Under the pieces are notes generated by a model. The model did not search any database. It saw only the letters and a program-made list of their open reading frames with translations, and was not told the origin of the DNA. A DNA stretch of 64,000 nucleotides from Lachnospira pectinoschiza (lineage in GTDB: Bacteria; Bacillota; Clostridia; Lachnospirales; Lachnospiraceae): assembly GCF_900103815.1 (NCBI RefSeq), contig NZ_FNHZ01000001.1:248001-312000 (forward strand), written 5' to 3'. This document shows, piece after piece, positions 41,131 through 49,535 of this stretch. A program made the translations under genes and the position numbers. Numbering within the stretch: the first letter of the stretch is position 1; every line of letters begins with the position of its first letter.

Positions 41131-41748
41131 CTAATCCAACTCATCAATATGCTTCTTAACTATATCCGCAATGATATCTGCGCATCTTTCTGGTCCAATA
41201 ACACCAGTATTTAAGCAGATGTCGTAATTGTGGTAGTCACCCATTTCCTGATGAGTATACTGCTTATAATATGTTTCTCTTAAAATGTCGTGTCTTTCAC
41301 GGGCCTTCTTAGGATTGAGGCCGAAATTTTCTTCAAGCTCACCTGTACGCTTTGTACGAACTTCTTTATCGGCGTATAGGAAAACGTTAAAACATGGAAT
41401 TCCAGCTTGCTTTAAAACGTAGCCGGCGCAACGACCAACGATGATACAAGGCTTCTTTGAAAGGTTAATAATAACTTCCTTTTGTGCATGGAAGATTCCA
41501 TCATAAGAACTTGTATAAACCATGGCGTTGTTCATAAGGCTGTTCATAAAACGAGTAGCACGGCTCATAGCCTCGCCTTCTCTTCTAATATCATCTTCAG
41601 AATAACCGCTTCTTTTAGCAGTTTCCTTTACGAAATCCTTGTCATAAAAAGGAATGTCTAGAGTGTCAGCTAGGCGCTTTGCAACTGTACGGCCATAGGC
41701 TGCGTATTCTCTACTGATAGTGATTACTGGATATTTTAAATTTTCCAT
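41131..41748 (-). CDS. Cytidylate kinase-like protein
   Basis: The start at 41748 (MENLKYPVITISREYAAYG) is chosen for the strong AGGAGG at 41755-41760, giving 205 residues; longer forms lack support. It belongs to the cytidylate-kinase-like family that opens with ITISREYGSGG-type sequences in place of a classical P-loop. Here the loop reads SREYAAYGRTVAKRLA. Other features are PFYDKDFVKETAKRSG, the IIVGRCAGYVL segment and the R-T-K lid region VRTKRTGELEENFG. Family members are widespread in Firmicutes, often beside transporters, and their substrate is unproven. It is the last gene before the TRAP transporter genes on the minus strand. Confidence 0.85.
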   Translation of the reverse strand: MENLKYPVITISREYAAYGRTVAKRLADTLDIPFYDKDFVKETAKRSGYSEDDIRREGEAMSRATRFMNSLMNNAMVYTSSYDGIFHAQKEVIINLSKKPCIIVGRCAGYVLKQAGIPCFNVFLYADKEVRTKRTGELEENFGLNPKKARERHDILRETYYKQYTHQEMGDYHNYDICLNTGVIGPERCADIIADIVKKHIDELD

Positions 41749-41852
41749 AAAACCCCTCCTGGTAAATGTGATTTGATAGTGGCGGCCCTTATGGGCTGCC
41801 ACTTTTTAAGTACATTTTTAAAATTGATTTCAAATTAAATAATAACTAGTTA

Positions 41853-43817
41853 CTAATTACTTGAAGCTAAATCTCTAGGATTACGCTTGCTATTAATATA
41901 TAGGTAAACTAGGCCAGCAAGTAATAATAAGAGACCAAATAGATCTGTTACGGTTGCTGGATGAATAAGCATAAGTCCACCTACGGCGATGATTAATCTT
42001 ACAACTATGTTCATGTCTGTGAAGCAGTAGCCCTCAAGAGCCGCAGCTAAACCAAATACACCAAGCACTGATGTTACACAGATAAATGCGATTGATAACG
42101 GATTTGTATCAATAAGAAGCATTGCTGGGTTGTAACAGAACATATATGGTACGATGAAGGCTGCAATGGCAAGCTTTGAGGCCTGGAAGGCGGTCTTCAT
42201 TGGGTTACTCTTGGCAATTGCTGAACCGGCATAGGCTGCAAGGGCAACTGGTGGAGTAATATCAGCAACAATACCAAAGTAGAATACAAAGAAGTGAGCT
42301 GCCATTGTAGGAACGCCCATTCTAACAAGGATTGGAGCTGTTGTAGCAGCCATGATACAGTAGTTAGCTGTTGTTGGAACACCCATACCAAGGATGATAC
42401 AACAAATCATTGTAAGCACTAATGCGATGATTAAGTGGTTACCAGCAACACCGACAATGGCGTTAATAAGGTCATTTGCAAGACCCGTCATTGTAATAGC
42501 ACCTGAGATAATTCCGGCTACACCACAAGCGGCACCAACAGTAATTGCGCTCTTACCGCCTTGTTCAAGGGCCTGTAAAATCTTCTTAGGTGTAATTCGA
42601 TTTTCCTTATCAAATAAACTAACAAAGATAGAGAGGAGAATTGCAAATGTTGCAGCTCTCTGCATTGTCATATAATTTCCTGAAACCCAAACCACAAGCA
42701 TTACAAGTGGAAGGAGGAGATAAATTTTCTTAATAAGCTTACTCATCTTAGGAAGTTCTTCCTTAGGGATTCCAGTAAGTCTGAGCTTTTTAGCTTCAAG
42801 GTGTACTGAAATGAAAATTCCTAGGAAGTAAAGTGCAGCAGGAAGAATAGCTCTTCCAATGATGCTTGAGTAAGGTACGCCAACGAAATCTGCCATAAGG
42901 AAAGCGGCAGCACCCATGATAGGAGGCATAATCTGACCACCTGTTGATGAAGCAGCCTCAACAGCCGCAGCAAATTCAGGCTTATAGCCAGTTTCCTTCA
43001 TCATAGGAATTGTTACAGAACCTGTTGTAACAGTGTTGCCAACAGATGAACCAGAAACCATTCCGCAAAGTGCAGAAGAGATAACGGCTACCTTAGCTGG
43101 ACCACCGGCAAATCTACCAGCGATACTGTTAGCAAGTTTAATAAAGAACTCTGAGATACCTGTCTTTTCAAGGAAGGCACCAAAGATAATGAATACTACA
43201 ATGAATTTCGAGCAAACATTAACAGGTGTTGAGAAAATTCCTTCCTTAGTATAAAAGAGGTTTCTAACTAAGTACTTTAAACGTCCCAAAAACTCTGGGT
43301 TTGTAAGACCAACTGTAAGGGCATAGATTACAAAGAATCCAGCTACTATTAAGATAGGAATACCAACGCATCGTCTTGTAACCTCCACAAGGGCTGCAAT
43401 AGCAATGATTCCAATAATAATCTGATACCATTCAAACTTTGTTCCTAAGTTTACGATAGTGTTAGCATTTAAGGCAAAGTACATATATGAGGCAGTGCCT
43501 AGTATCATGAAAATGATGTCGTAAACGGGAATGTGATTCGGTGTTTGTTCACCCTTCTTTGCAGGATATATTAAAAATCCCATTAGGATAATTAGCCCCA
43601 TAAAAGAAGTAAGTCGTATTTCTTCAAGGAAGGTTGCAAAAAGTGTTACATAAATACACCAAAGTGAAAATGCCACAAGCACCAGTGTAATGGCGATTTT
43701 TGGCTTTCCTTCCCAAATACGAGTGTTACTTTCTCTGTCGTATTTTTTCATAACAGAGTTTATTGTTTCCTCAGAAACCTCCGGAGTGGAGTTTATCTTA
43801 TTTAAGTTTTCGCTCAA
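41853..43817 (-). CDS. TRAP transporter, fused small and large permease subunits
   Basis: The 654-residue protein has about 18 hydrophobic segments. The first part corresponds to the four-helix DctQ-like subunit, and the rest to the DctM channel subunit with the signature FGAFLEKTG and the conserved GSSVGNTVTTG and STGGQIMPPIMGAAAFLMA blocks. TRAP systems import organic acids with sodium or proton flow. Fused permeases are usual for the TAXI subclass, and the adjacent gene encodes a TAXI binding protein. The start is a TTG with GGAGG at 43826-43830. The gene follows the binding-protein gene by 16 bases. The substrate is unknown; glutamate and related acids are known for a few TAXI systems. 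Confidence 0.93.
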   Translation of the reverse strand: MSENLNKINSTPEVSEETINSVMKKYDRESNTRIWEGKPKIAITLVLVAFSLWCIYVTLFATFLEEIRLTSFMGLIILMGFLIYPAKKGEQTPNHIPVYDIIFMILGTASYMYFALNANTIVNLGTKFEWYQIIIGIIAIAALVEVTRRCVGIPILIVAGFFVIYALTVGLTNPEFLGRLKYLVRNLFYTKEGIFSTPVNVCSKFIVVFIIFGAFLEKTGISEFFIKLANSIAGRFAGGPAKVAVISSALCGMVSGSSVGNTVTTGSVTIPMMKETGYKPEFAAAVEAASSTGGQIMPPIMGAAAFLMADFVGVPYSSIIGRAILPAALYFLGIFISVHLEAKKLRLTGIPKEELPKMSKLIKKIYLLLPLVMLVVWVSGNYMTMQRAATFAILLSIFVSLFDKENRITPKKILQALEQGGKSAITVGAACGVAGIISGAITMTGLANDLINAIVGVAGNHLIIALVLTMICCIILGMGVPTTANYCIMAATTAPILVRMGVPTMAAHFFVFYFGIVADITPPVALAAYAGSAIAKSNPMKTAFQASKLAIAAFIVPYMFCYNPAMLLIDTNPLSIAFICVTSVLGVFGLAAALEGYCFTDMNIVVRLIIAVGGLMLIHPATVTDLFGLLLLLAGLVYLYINSKRNPRDLASSN

Positions 43818-43833
43818 TATTTAATCCTCCCTT

Positions 43834-44808
43834 TTAGTTTTCATCTGTATTAACTGTGTAACCTTTTTCAGCAAAATACTTTGCAGCTCCTGCATGATAA
43901 GGAACAGTAGTAATATCTGTTGCAGACTCTAGAGTAAGTTCCGCACCCTTAGAGTTTTCTAGCTTAATGTCCTCAACGTGGTCAAAGATGGCTGCTGTTA
44001 GATTATAGACAGTTTCTTCATCCACATCTGCTGAAACAATTAAAGTTGCCTCAACTGCTACAGTTTGAATATCTTCATCCTGATCTGGATAAGTTCCAGC
44101 AGGAATTGTATAAGCCTTGTAATAAGAGTAGTCTGATAGGATCTTCTCCTGTAACTCTTCGTCAATTGAAATTAGGTTAACACCATTAGTTGTTGCAAGT
44201 TCTGTAATAGCTGTTGTTGGTGTACCTGATACAATAAAGGCAGCATCAATTCGGCCATCCTTTAAGGCCTCCTTTGAATCTTCAAAGGACTGATACTGTG
44301 GCTTGATGTCGTCGATATCAATGCCGGCAGCATTAAGAATATCTATAGCGTTAAAGTAAACGCCTGAACCCGCTTGTCCAATAGAAACTCTCTTACCCTT
44401 TAAATCCTCAACACTTGTAATTGAGTCATCCATTGTAATAATCTGAACTGTTTCTGAATAAAGTGAGGCAAGAACTCTGAAATCTGTGGTAGCGCCATCA
44501 TTTTCAAAAGCTCTAGTTCCCTCCCAAGCATATGTCATAACGTCGGACTGTGTAAAAGCTAATTGGAAGTCCCCGTCGTGAATACTTTGAATATTAACTT
44601 TAGATCCTCCAGTTGAAACTGCTACTGCCTTAACATCGGCGTAGTTTTTCATATACTGTGCAATTATTCCACCATAAGAATAGTAAGTACCGGATGTTCC
44701 ACCTGTACCAAACATCATTCTTTGGGATGATTGTGAGCATCCTGTCATTGTGCCAAGAAATAAGCACATGCAGACAAGGCATGCACATAATTTTTTAAAA
44801 GTTCGCAT
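43834..44808 (-). CDS. TAXI-family TRAP transporter solute-binding lipoprotein
   Basis: The 324-residue protein has a lipoprotein signal peptide with the lipobox TGCS at about residues 22-25 (after LVCMCLFLGTM), so it is tethered outside the membrane. The mature start MMFGTGGTSGTYYSYGG is the hallmark of the TAXI (TRAP-associated extracytoplasmic immunogenic) family. Later QSDVMTYAWEGT, LKGKRVSIGQAGSGVYFNA and HAGAAKYFAEKGY match the family fold. It feeds the fused permease encoded just downstream. An extended -10 promoter lies at 44851-44879. Confidence 0.93.
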   Translation of the reverse strand: MRTFKKLCACLVCMCLFLGTMTGCSQSSQRMMFGTGGTSGTYYSYGGIIAQYMKNYADVKAVAVSTGGSKVNIQSIHDGDFQLAFTQSDVMTYAWEGTRAFENDGATTDFRVLASLYSETVQIITMDDSITSVEDLKGKRVSIGQAGSGVYFNAIDILNAAGIDIDDIKPQYQSFEDSKEALKDGRIDAAFIVSGTPTTAITELATTNGVNLISIDEELQEKILSDYSYYKAYTIPAGTYPDQDEDIQTVAVEATLIVSADVDEETVYNLTAAIFDHVEDIKLENSKGAELTLESATDITTVPYHAGAAKYFAEKGYTVNTDEN

Positions 44809-44850
44809 GTCTTTCTCATTTCCTTTCTGTTGTTTGTAGTCTATGTCCTT

Positions 44851-44879
44851 TTTATACCATATTTTAGGATATAAATAAA
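44851..44879 (-). promoter_or_regulatory. Promoter of the TAXI-TRAP genes inside an inverted repeat
   Basis: On the minus strand TTTATT (44879-44874) and TATAAA (44856-44851) are 17 bases apart with an extended TGG before the -10. The inverted repeat TGTCCTTT (44844-44851) / AAAGGACA (44877-44884) brackets the core promoter, a natural operator position. Confidence 0.55.
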
Positions 44880-45023
44880 GGACAGGGTCGACTTACTACA
44901 AATCATTTAATATTTAAAAGCTCGCTGGCTAGTAATATTAAAGGGAAATATAGTAGTCACCATGTCCTTAAAGTTTGTTATATATTAGGCCTTAGCCCTT
45001 TGAAAATGTAATTAATATTGTAA

Positions 45024-46634
45024 TTACTTATTCTCCTGATAGTTAACAGCTGCCTCAACAAAGCCCTTGAATAATGGATGTGGTCTGTTTGGACGAGACT
45101 TAAGTTCTGGATGAGCCTGTGTTGCAACAAACCATGGGTGAGTTGGGATTTCAACCATTTCTACGATTCTACCGTCTGGTGAGATACCTGAAAGGAGCAT
45201 ACCATTTTCAGATAAAACCTTACGGAAGTCGTTGTTAACTTCATATCTATGTCTGTGACGCTCATGAATTGTTTCTTCGCCATATAACTTATAAGCAAGG
45301 GAATCCTTATTTAATACACATGGGTAAGAACCAAGTCTAAGTGTACCACCAATATCATCAATGCCTTCCTGATCTGGCATAAGGTGAATTACTGGATGTG
45401 TTGTGTTAGGATCTAATTCCACTGAATGAGCATCTTCGTAACCAAGTACGTCTCTTGCAAATTCAACGATTGATAACTGCATACCAAGGCATAAACCAAG
45501 GAATGGAATCTTGTTCTCTCTAGCAAACTTAATTGCTGTAATCTTACCTTCGATACCTCTGTTACCGAAACCACCTGGAACTAAGATACCTGAAACATCG
45601 CCGAGAATCTCAGCAACATTATCATTAGTAACAGTTTCAGAATCTACCCACTTAATATCAACTTCAGCAAGGTTTGTGATACCACCGTGCTTAAGGGCTT
45701 CAACAACTGAAATGTAAGCATCGTGAAGGGAAATATATTTACCAACTAATGCAACCTTAACCTTCTTTGTTGGATGCTTTGCGTTATAGCACATCTGCTT
45801 CCATTCTGTAAGATCTGGTTCAGGACATGGGAGATTTAAACATTCACAAGCAACTTCTGCTAAATGCTCATCTTCCATAGCAAGTGGAGCATCATAGAGA
45901 ATATCTACATCTAAGTTCTGTAAAACGTGTGACTTAGGTACGTTACAGAATAATGCAATCTTGTCCTTAAGACCTGGTTCAAGTGGATGCTCAGTTCTAC
46001 AAACTAAGATATCTGGCATGATTCCCATACCCTGTAACTCCTTAACTGATGCCTGAGTTGGCTTTGTCTTCATTTCACCTGAAGCCTTAAGATAAGGAAT
46101 AAGTGTTACGTGGATAAGAATTGCATTCTCCTTACCAACTTCGTGCTGGAACTGTCTGATAGCCTCAAGGAATGGCTGAGATTCGATATCACCAACAGTA
46201 CCACCGACTTCGATAATTGCAATCTTTGTTTCATCGCTTGAGTAGTCTCTAAAGAAACGGCTCTTAATTTCATTAGTGATATGAGGAATTACCTGTACTG
46301 TACCTCCACCAAAATCACCACGACGTTCCTTTTGAAGTACAGACCAGTAAACCTTACCTGTTGTAACGTTAGAGTTCTTTGTTAAACTCTCATCTATAAA
46401 TCTTTCATAATGACCAAGGTCAAGGTCAGTTTCAGCTCCATCGTCAGTAACGAAAACCTCTCCATGCTGTATAGGATTCATAGTTCCTGGATCAATATTA
46501 ATATAAGGATCGAACTTCTGCATAGTTACCTTATAACCACGCGCTTTAAGAAGTCTTCCTAAAGAAGCGGCTGTTATACCTTTTCCTAATCCGGAAACAA
46601 CACCACCTGTTACAAATACATACTTAACTGCCAT
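45024..46634 (-). CDS. pyrG: CTP synthase
   Basis: PyrG aminates UTP to CTP with glutamine and ATP. The start at 46634 ([19 protein letters not shown]) has a GGAGG site and matches the family; the longer frame reads through the leader hairpin. The 536-residue enzyme has the N-terminal synthetase domain ([29 protein letters not shown]) and a C-terminal class I glutamine amidotransferase domain with the nucleophile in FLGLCLGMQ near residue 380 and HPE in [10 protein letters not shown] near 515. A leader hairpin with T-tract precedes the ATG on its own transcript, as in Gram-positive pyrG attenuation. Confidence 0.97.
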   Translation of the reverse strand: MAVKYVFVTGGVVSGLGKGITAASLGRLLKARGYKVTMQKFDPYINIDPGTMNPIQHGEVFVTDDGAETDLDLGHYERFIDESLTKNSNVTTGKVYWSVLQKERRGDFGGGTVQVIPHITNEIKSRFFRDYSSDETKIAIIEVGGTVGDIESQPFLEAIRQFQHEVGKENAILIHVTLIPYLKASGEMKTKPTQASVKELQGMGIMPDILVCRTEHPLEPGLKDKIALFCNVPKSHVLQNLDVDILYDAPLAMEDEHLAEVACECLNLPCPEPDLTEWKQMCYNAKHPTKKVKVALVGKYISLHDAYISVVEALKHGGITNLAEVDIKWVDSETVTNDNVAEILGDVSGILVPGGFGNRGIEGKITAIKFARENKIPFLGLCLGMQLSIVEFARDVLGYEDAHSVELDPNTTHPVIHLMPDQEGIDDIGGTLRLGSYPCVLNKDSLAYKLYGEETIHERHRHRYEVNNDFRKVLSENGMLLSGISPDGRIVEMVEIPTHPWFVATQAHPELKSRPNRPHPLFKGFVEAAVNYQENK

Positions 46635-46650
46635 TTTAACCTCCGATTCA

Positions 46651-46714
46651 AAAAACAAAAGTCGCAAGCGTGCCATTAGTACCTTCTTTGGAAAAAATGA
46701 CACGCTATGCGACT
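46651..46714 (-). terminator. Leader hairpin of pyrG, probable transcription attenuator
   Basis: On the minus strand AGTCGCATAGCGTGTCA (46714-46698) pairs with TGGCACGCTTGCGACT (46675-46660) with one bulged U and one GU pair. TTTTGTTTTT follows, all upstream of the GGAGG and ATG. A terminator in the untranslated leader implies attenuation. B. subtilis pyrG uses CTP-sensitive reiterative G addition, but I do not see the needed pyrimidine-rich strand, so another mechanism may apply. Confidence 0.7.
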
Positions 46715-46793
46715 AAATTATAAAAATTAACTTTGGTATTATAACCCTATCAAAGTTTAAATGCCACAAGATTTACTAAAAAATATCAGAAAC

Positions 46794-46856
46794 TAATAAT
46801 CTTAAGTGAAAACATTTAGAGAGCTAATTATTTTTATTAATGACTTAAGATTATTA
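46794..46856. repeat. 14-base inverted repeat next to cloverleaf copy B
   Basis: TAATAATCTTAAGT (46794-46807) and ACTTAAGATTATTA (46843-46856) are perfect inverted copies with a 35-base AT-rich spacer. The right arm stops four bases before copy B. The whole gap 46635-47167 (533 bases) holds the pyrG leader, this repeat, copy B and the ftsH promoter, with no gene. Confidence 0.7.
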
Positions 46857-46859
46857 TTT

Positions 46860-46956
46860 GAACGCAGTGTAAGCTTTATGCCCCCGCTTAAAGCTTACTA
46901 GTGTCAGAAGGGGTTAAAGCCCCTTCTGACAGGTGGCACAAAGTGCCACTGCGTTC
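46860..46956. repeat. Dispersed cloverleaf-type palindromic element, copy B
   Basis: This is the most compact copy (97 bases). The closing strands are GAACGCAGT (46860-46868) and ACTGCGTTC (46948-46956). The arms are GTAAGCTTT/AAAGCTTAC (46869-46877, 46890-46898), GTCAGAAGGGG/CCCCTTCTGAC (46903-46913, 46920-46930) and GTGGCAC/GTGCCAC (46933-46939, 46943-46949). It lies between divergent pyrG and ftsH, about 90 bases upstream of the ftsH promoter. The identity to copy A begins at 46889 and runs to 46965. Confidence 0.85.
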
Positions 46957-47047
46957 ATGAGGAAGAAATTACATTTTCAAAAAATATAAATAATTCTAAA
47001 AGCTATAAATCCTTTATATAAGTTTAAGAAAATCAATTTGATTTTTA

Positions 47048-47076
47048 TTGATTTATGAAATATCCTTCTTTATAAT
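47048..47076 (+). promoter_or_regulatory. Promoter of ftsH
   Basis: TTGATT (47048-47053) and TATAAT (47071-47076) are exactly 17 bases apart, with a leader of about 90 bases before the ATG. Confidence 0.75.
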
Positions 47077-47167
47077 TAATTATGTTAGCGCGATAAAACT
47101 TGTGTTTTAGCAAGCTTTTCGCAATTTGTGAATTTGAATAACAATATTAATATTAAGGAGAATATAA

Positions 47168-49327
47168 ATGGAGAATAATTACGATAACAATCGTGATGAC
47201 CGCGATGATCGCAATAAGCGTGATAACAACAAAAAGCCCAAGAATACTAGTCTCATAGTGTTTGTAATAATTGCGGCTATTGTTACATTTGTTGCAATAA
47301 CATTACTTAATTCATTATTTCAGAACGCTACTTATAAGGAAATAACTTATGATCAGTTCCTTGAAATGATAGATGAAGGAAAGGTTGAGTCGGTATCACT
47401 AGAGAATGACAGAATTCTCATCTATCCAACAGATGATGCAAAGGAAGAATCAAACTTAACTGGTATGGAATATACTTATTACACAGGTTATGTTGGAGAT
47501 GATTCTCTTGTTTCATTATTAAAGAGAAAGGATATCGAGTTTACAGGCTATATTCCAGATTCAAATTCAGCTATTGTTGAATTTTTATTAGCTTATGTAT
47601 TGCCAATCCTTTTAATTTACGTGGTATTTGCCTTCGTATATAGAAGAATTTCTAAGAGCGGTGGCATGGGCATGGGAATGGGCGTTGGAAAGAGTAACGC
47701 CAAGGTTTATGTTCAGAAAAAAACTGGAGTTACATTTAAGAATGTAGCTGGTCAGGATGAGGCTAAGGAGTCTTTAACAGAAATCGTAGACTTCCTTCAC
47801 AACCCTGATAAATACGTTAAGATTGGTGCTAAGTTGCCAAAGGGTGCACTTTTAGTAGGCCCTCCGGGAACTGGTAAGACATTACTTGCTAAGGCTGTTG
47901 CTGGTGAGGCTAATGTTCCATTCTTCTCACTTGCAGGTTCGGATTTCGTTGAAATGTTCGTAGGTGTTGGTGCATCTCGAGTACGTGACTTATTTAAGGA
48001 AGCAACAAAGCAGGCACCTTGTATCATTTTCATCGATGAGATCGATGCTATTGGTAAGAGTAGAGATTCAAGATACGGAAGCGGTAACGATGAGCGTGAG
48101 CAGACACTTAACCAGTTACTTTCAGAGATGGATGGTTTCGATTCCTCAAAGGGTATCTTTATTCTAGCTGCTACTAATAGACCAGAAGTTCTTGATAAGG
48201 CCTTACTTAGACCGGGTCGTCTTGATAGAAGAATTACTGTTGATAGACCTGATAAGAAGGGTAGAGTTGAGACTCTTAAGGTTCATTCAAAGGATGTCCT
48301 TATGGATGATTCAGTAGATTTCGAAGAGTTAGCACTTGCAACTAGCGGTTTAGTTGGTTCAGATCTTGCTAACATGGTAAATGAAGCTGCTATCGGAGCT
48401 GTTAAGGAAGGCCGAAGCGTGGTTACACAGGCTGACTTAATGAAGGCCTTCGATGTGGTAGTTGCTGGTAAGGAAAAGAAGGAAAGAGTCCTTACTAAGA
48501 AGGAAAAGAGAGTTGTTGCCTACCATGAAATTGGACATGCAATTATTCGTGCTATTAAGAATAATTCAGATCCAGTTCAGAAGATTACAATCATTCCTCA
48601 CACTAACGGTTCTCTTGGTTATGTTCTTAACTTCCCAGAGGAAGAGAAGCACTTAGAGACTAAGGAAGAGATGATGACAGACCTTGTTTCATTAGTAGGT
48701 GGTCGTGCTGCTGAAGAAATTGTGATTGGTTCAGTAACTAACGGCGCTTCTGATGATATTAAGAAGGCAACTAATCTTGCTAAGGTTATGATTACTCAGT
48801 ATGGTATGTCAGATAGATTTGGTCTTGTGGCTTTATCAACTGTTGAAGATCAGTACTTAAATGGTCGTTCAAGTATGAACTGTGCTCCAAGTACAGAGGC
48901 TGAGGTTGATGAAGAGGTTCGTAAGATGATTATGGCAGCTTACGAAGAGGCTAAGCAGATTATTCGTGATAACAGAGATGTAATGGATGAGTTAGCTCAT
49001 TACCTCTATGATCATGAAACAATTACAGGTAAGGAATTTATGAGAATCTTTAGAAAGGCTAAAGGTATTCCAGAACCTGTAGATACATCGGATTTTACAA
49101 CATCTGAGAAGGTTGCAGAGTCTGTAACATTTAATGAAGATGGAACATACTCATCGACAATTAGTGGTCCAAGCGAGACAGAGATCTGGCAGGATGCTAA
49201 ATCTGATGAAAATGTTAACGAAGAAGTAAAGACAGAAACTAAGGCAGAGGAAACTTCAGAGGAAATTTCAGAGGAAATTTCTAAAGAAACTTCAACAGAT
49301 GATTCTCATGATGAAACAGCCGAATAA
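47168..49327 (+). CDS. ftsH: ATP-dependent zinc metalloprotease FtsH
   Basis: FtsH is a membrane-anchored hexameric AAA+ protease that degrades misfolded membrane proteins and some regulators. The 719-residue protein has an Asp/Arg/Asn-rich cytoplasmic start (residues 1-30), two membrane segments (about 32-52 and 138-160) around a short external domain, and the AAA domain (GPPGTGKT near 235, IIFIDEIDAIG near 290, SRH region). The peptidase domain carries the zinc motif HEIGH near 457. A long acidic C-terminal tail with repeated SEEIS-type units (about 60 residues) is poorly conserved in the family. AAGGAG precedes the start. Confidence 0.97.
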   Translation: MENNYDNNRDDRDDRNKRDNNKKPKNTSLIVFVIIAAIVTFVAITLLNSLFQNATYKEITYDQFLEMIDEGKVESVSLENDRILIYPTDDAKEESNLTGMEYTYYTGYVGDDSLVSLLKRKDIEFTGYIPDSNSAIVEFLLAYVLPILLIYVVFAFVYRRISKSGGMGMGMGVGKSNAKVYVQKKTGVTFKNVAGQDEAKESLTEIVDFLHNPDKYVKIGAKLPKGALLVGPPGTGKTLLAKAVAGEANVPFFSLAGSDFVEMFVGVGASRVRDLFKEATKQAPCIIFIDEIDAIGKSRDSRYGSGNDEREQTLNQLLSEMDGFDSSKGIFILAATNRPEVLDKALLRPGRLDRRITVDRPDKKGRVETLKVHSKDVLMDDSVDFEELALATSGLVGSDLANMVNEAAIGAVKEGRSVVTQADLMKAFDVVVAGKEKKERVLTKKEKRVVAYHEIGHAIIRAIKNNSDPVQKITIIPHTNGSLGYVLNFPEEEKHLETKEEMMTDLVSLVGGRAAEEIVIGSVTNGASDDIKKATNLAKVMITQYGMSDRFGLVALSTVEDQYLNGRSSMNCAPSTEAEVDEEVRKMIMAAYEEAKQIIRDNRDVMDELAHYLYDHETITGKEFMRIFRKAKGIPEPVDTSDFTTSEKVAESVTFNEDGTYSSTISGPSETEIWQDAKSDENVNEEVKTETKAEETSEEISEEISKETSTDDSHDETAE

Positions 49328-49440
49328 ATGTTTTTATTTCGTGGATAAATTTTAATATTTGATTTATAATAGGCTTATGTATTTTTACATAGGCCTATTT
49401 CTTTATAATAAGTAGAAAGTCCTATGATTTGATTAATAAC

Positions 49441-49500
49441 ACAGTCAGAGAGTAGGCTCTGCCTAGGGTTAAAGCGCTTTGCGAGGATGCGCAAGCAAAT
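49441..49500. repeat. Partial relative of palindromic element D upstream of dnaE
   Basis: The stretch shares GCGAGGATGCGCA (49481-49493) and a spaced CAGTC...GTTAAA-CGCT pattern with element D at 11433-11487. Its own pairing is poor (AGAG/CTCT only). It lies between ftsH and dnaE and ends 36 bases before the dnaE start. Confidence 0.45.
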
Positions 49501-49535
49501 ATAGATTATTAGACATTAAGAAGGGTTTTATATTT

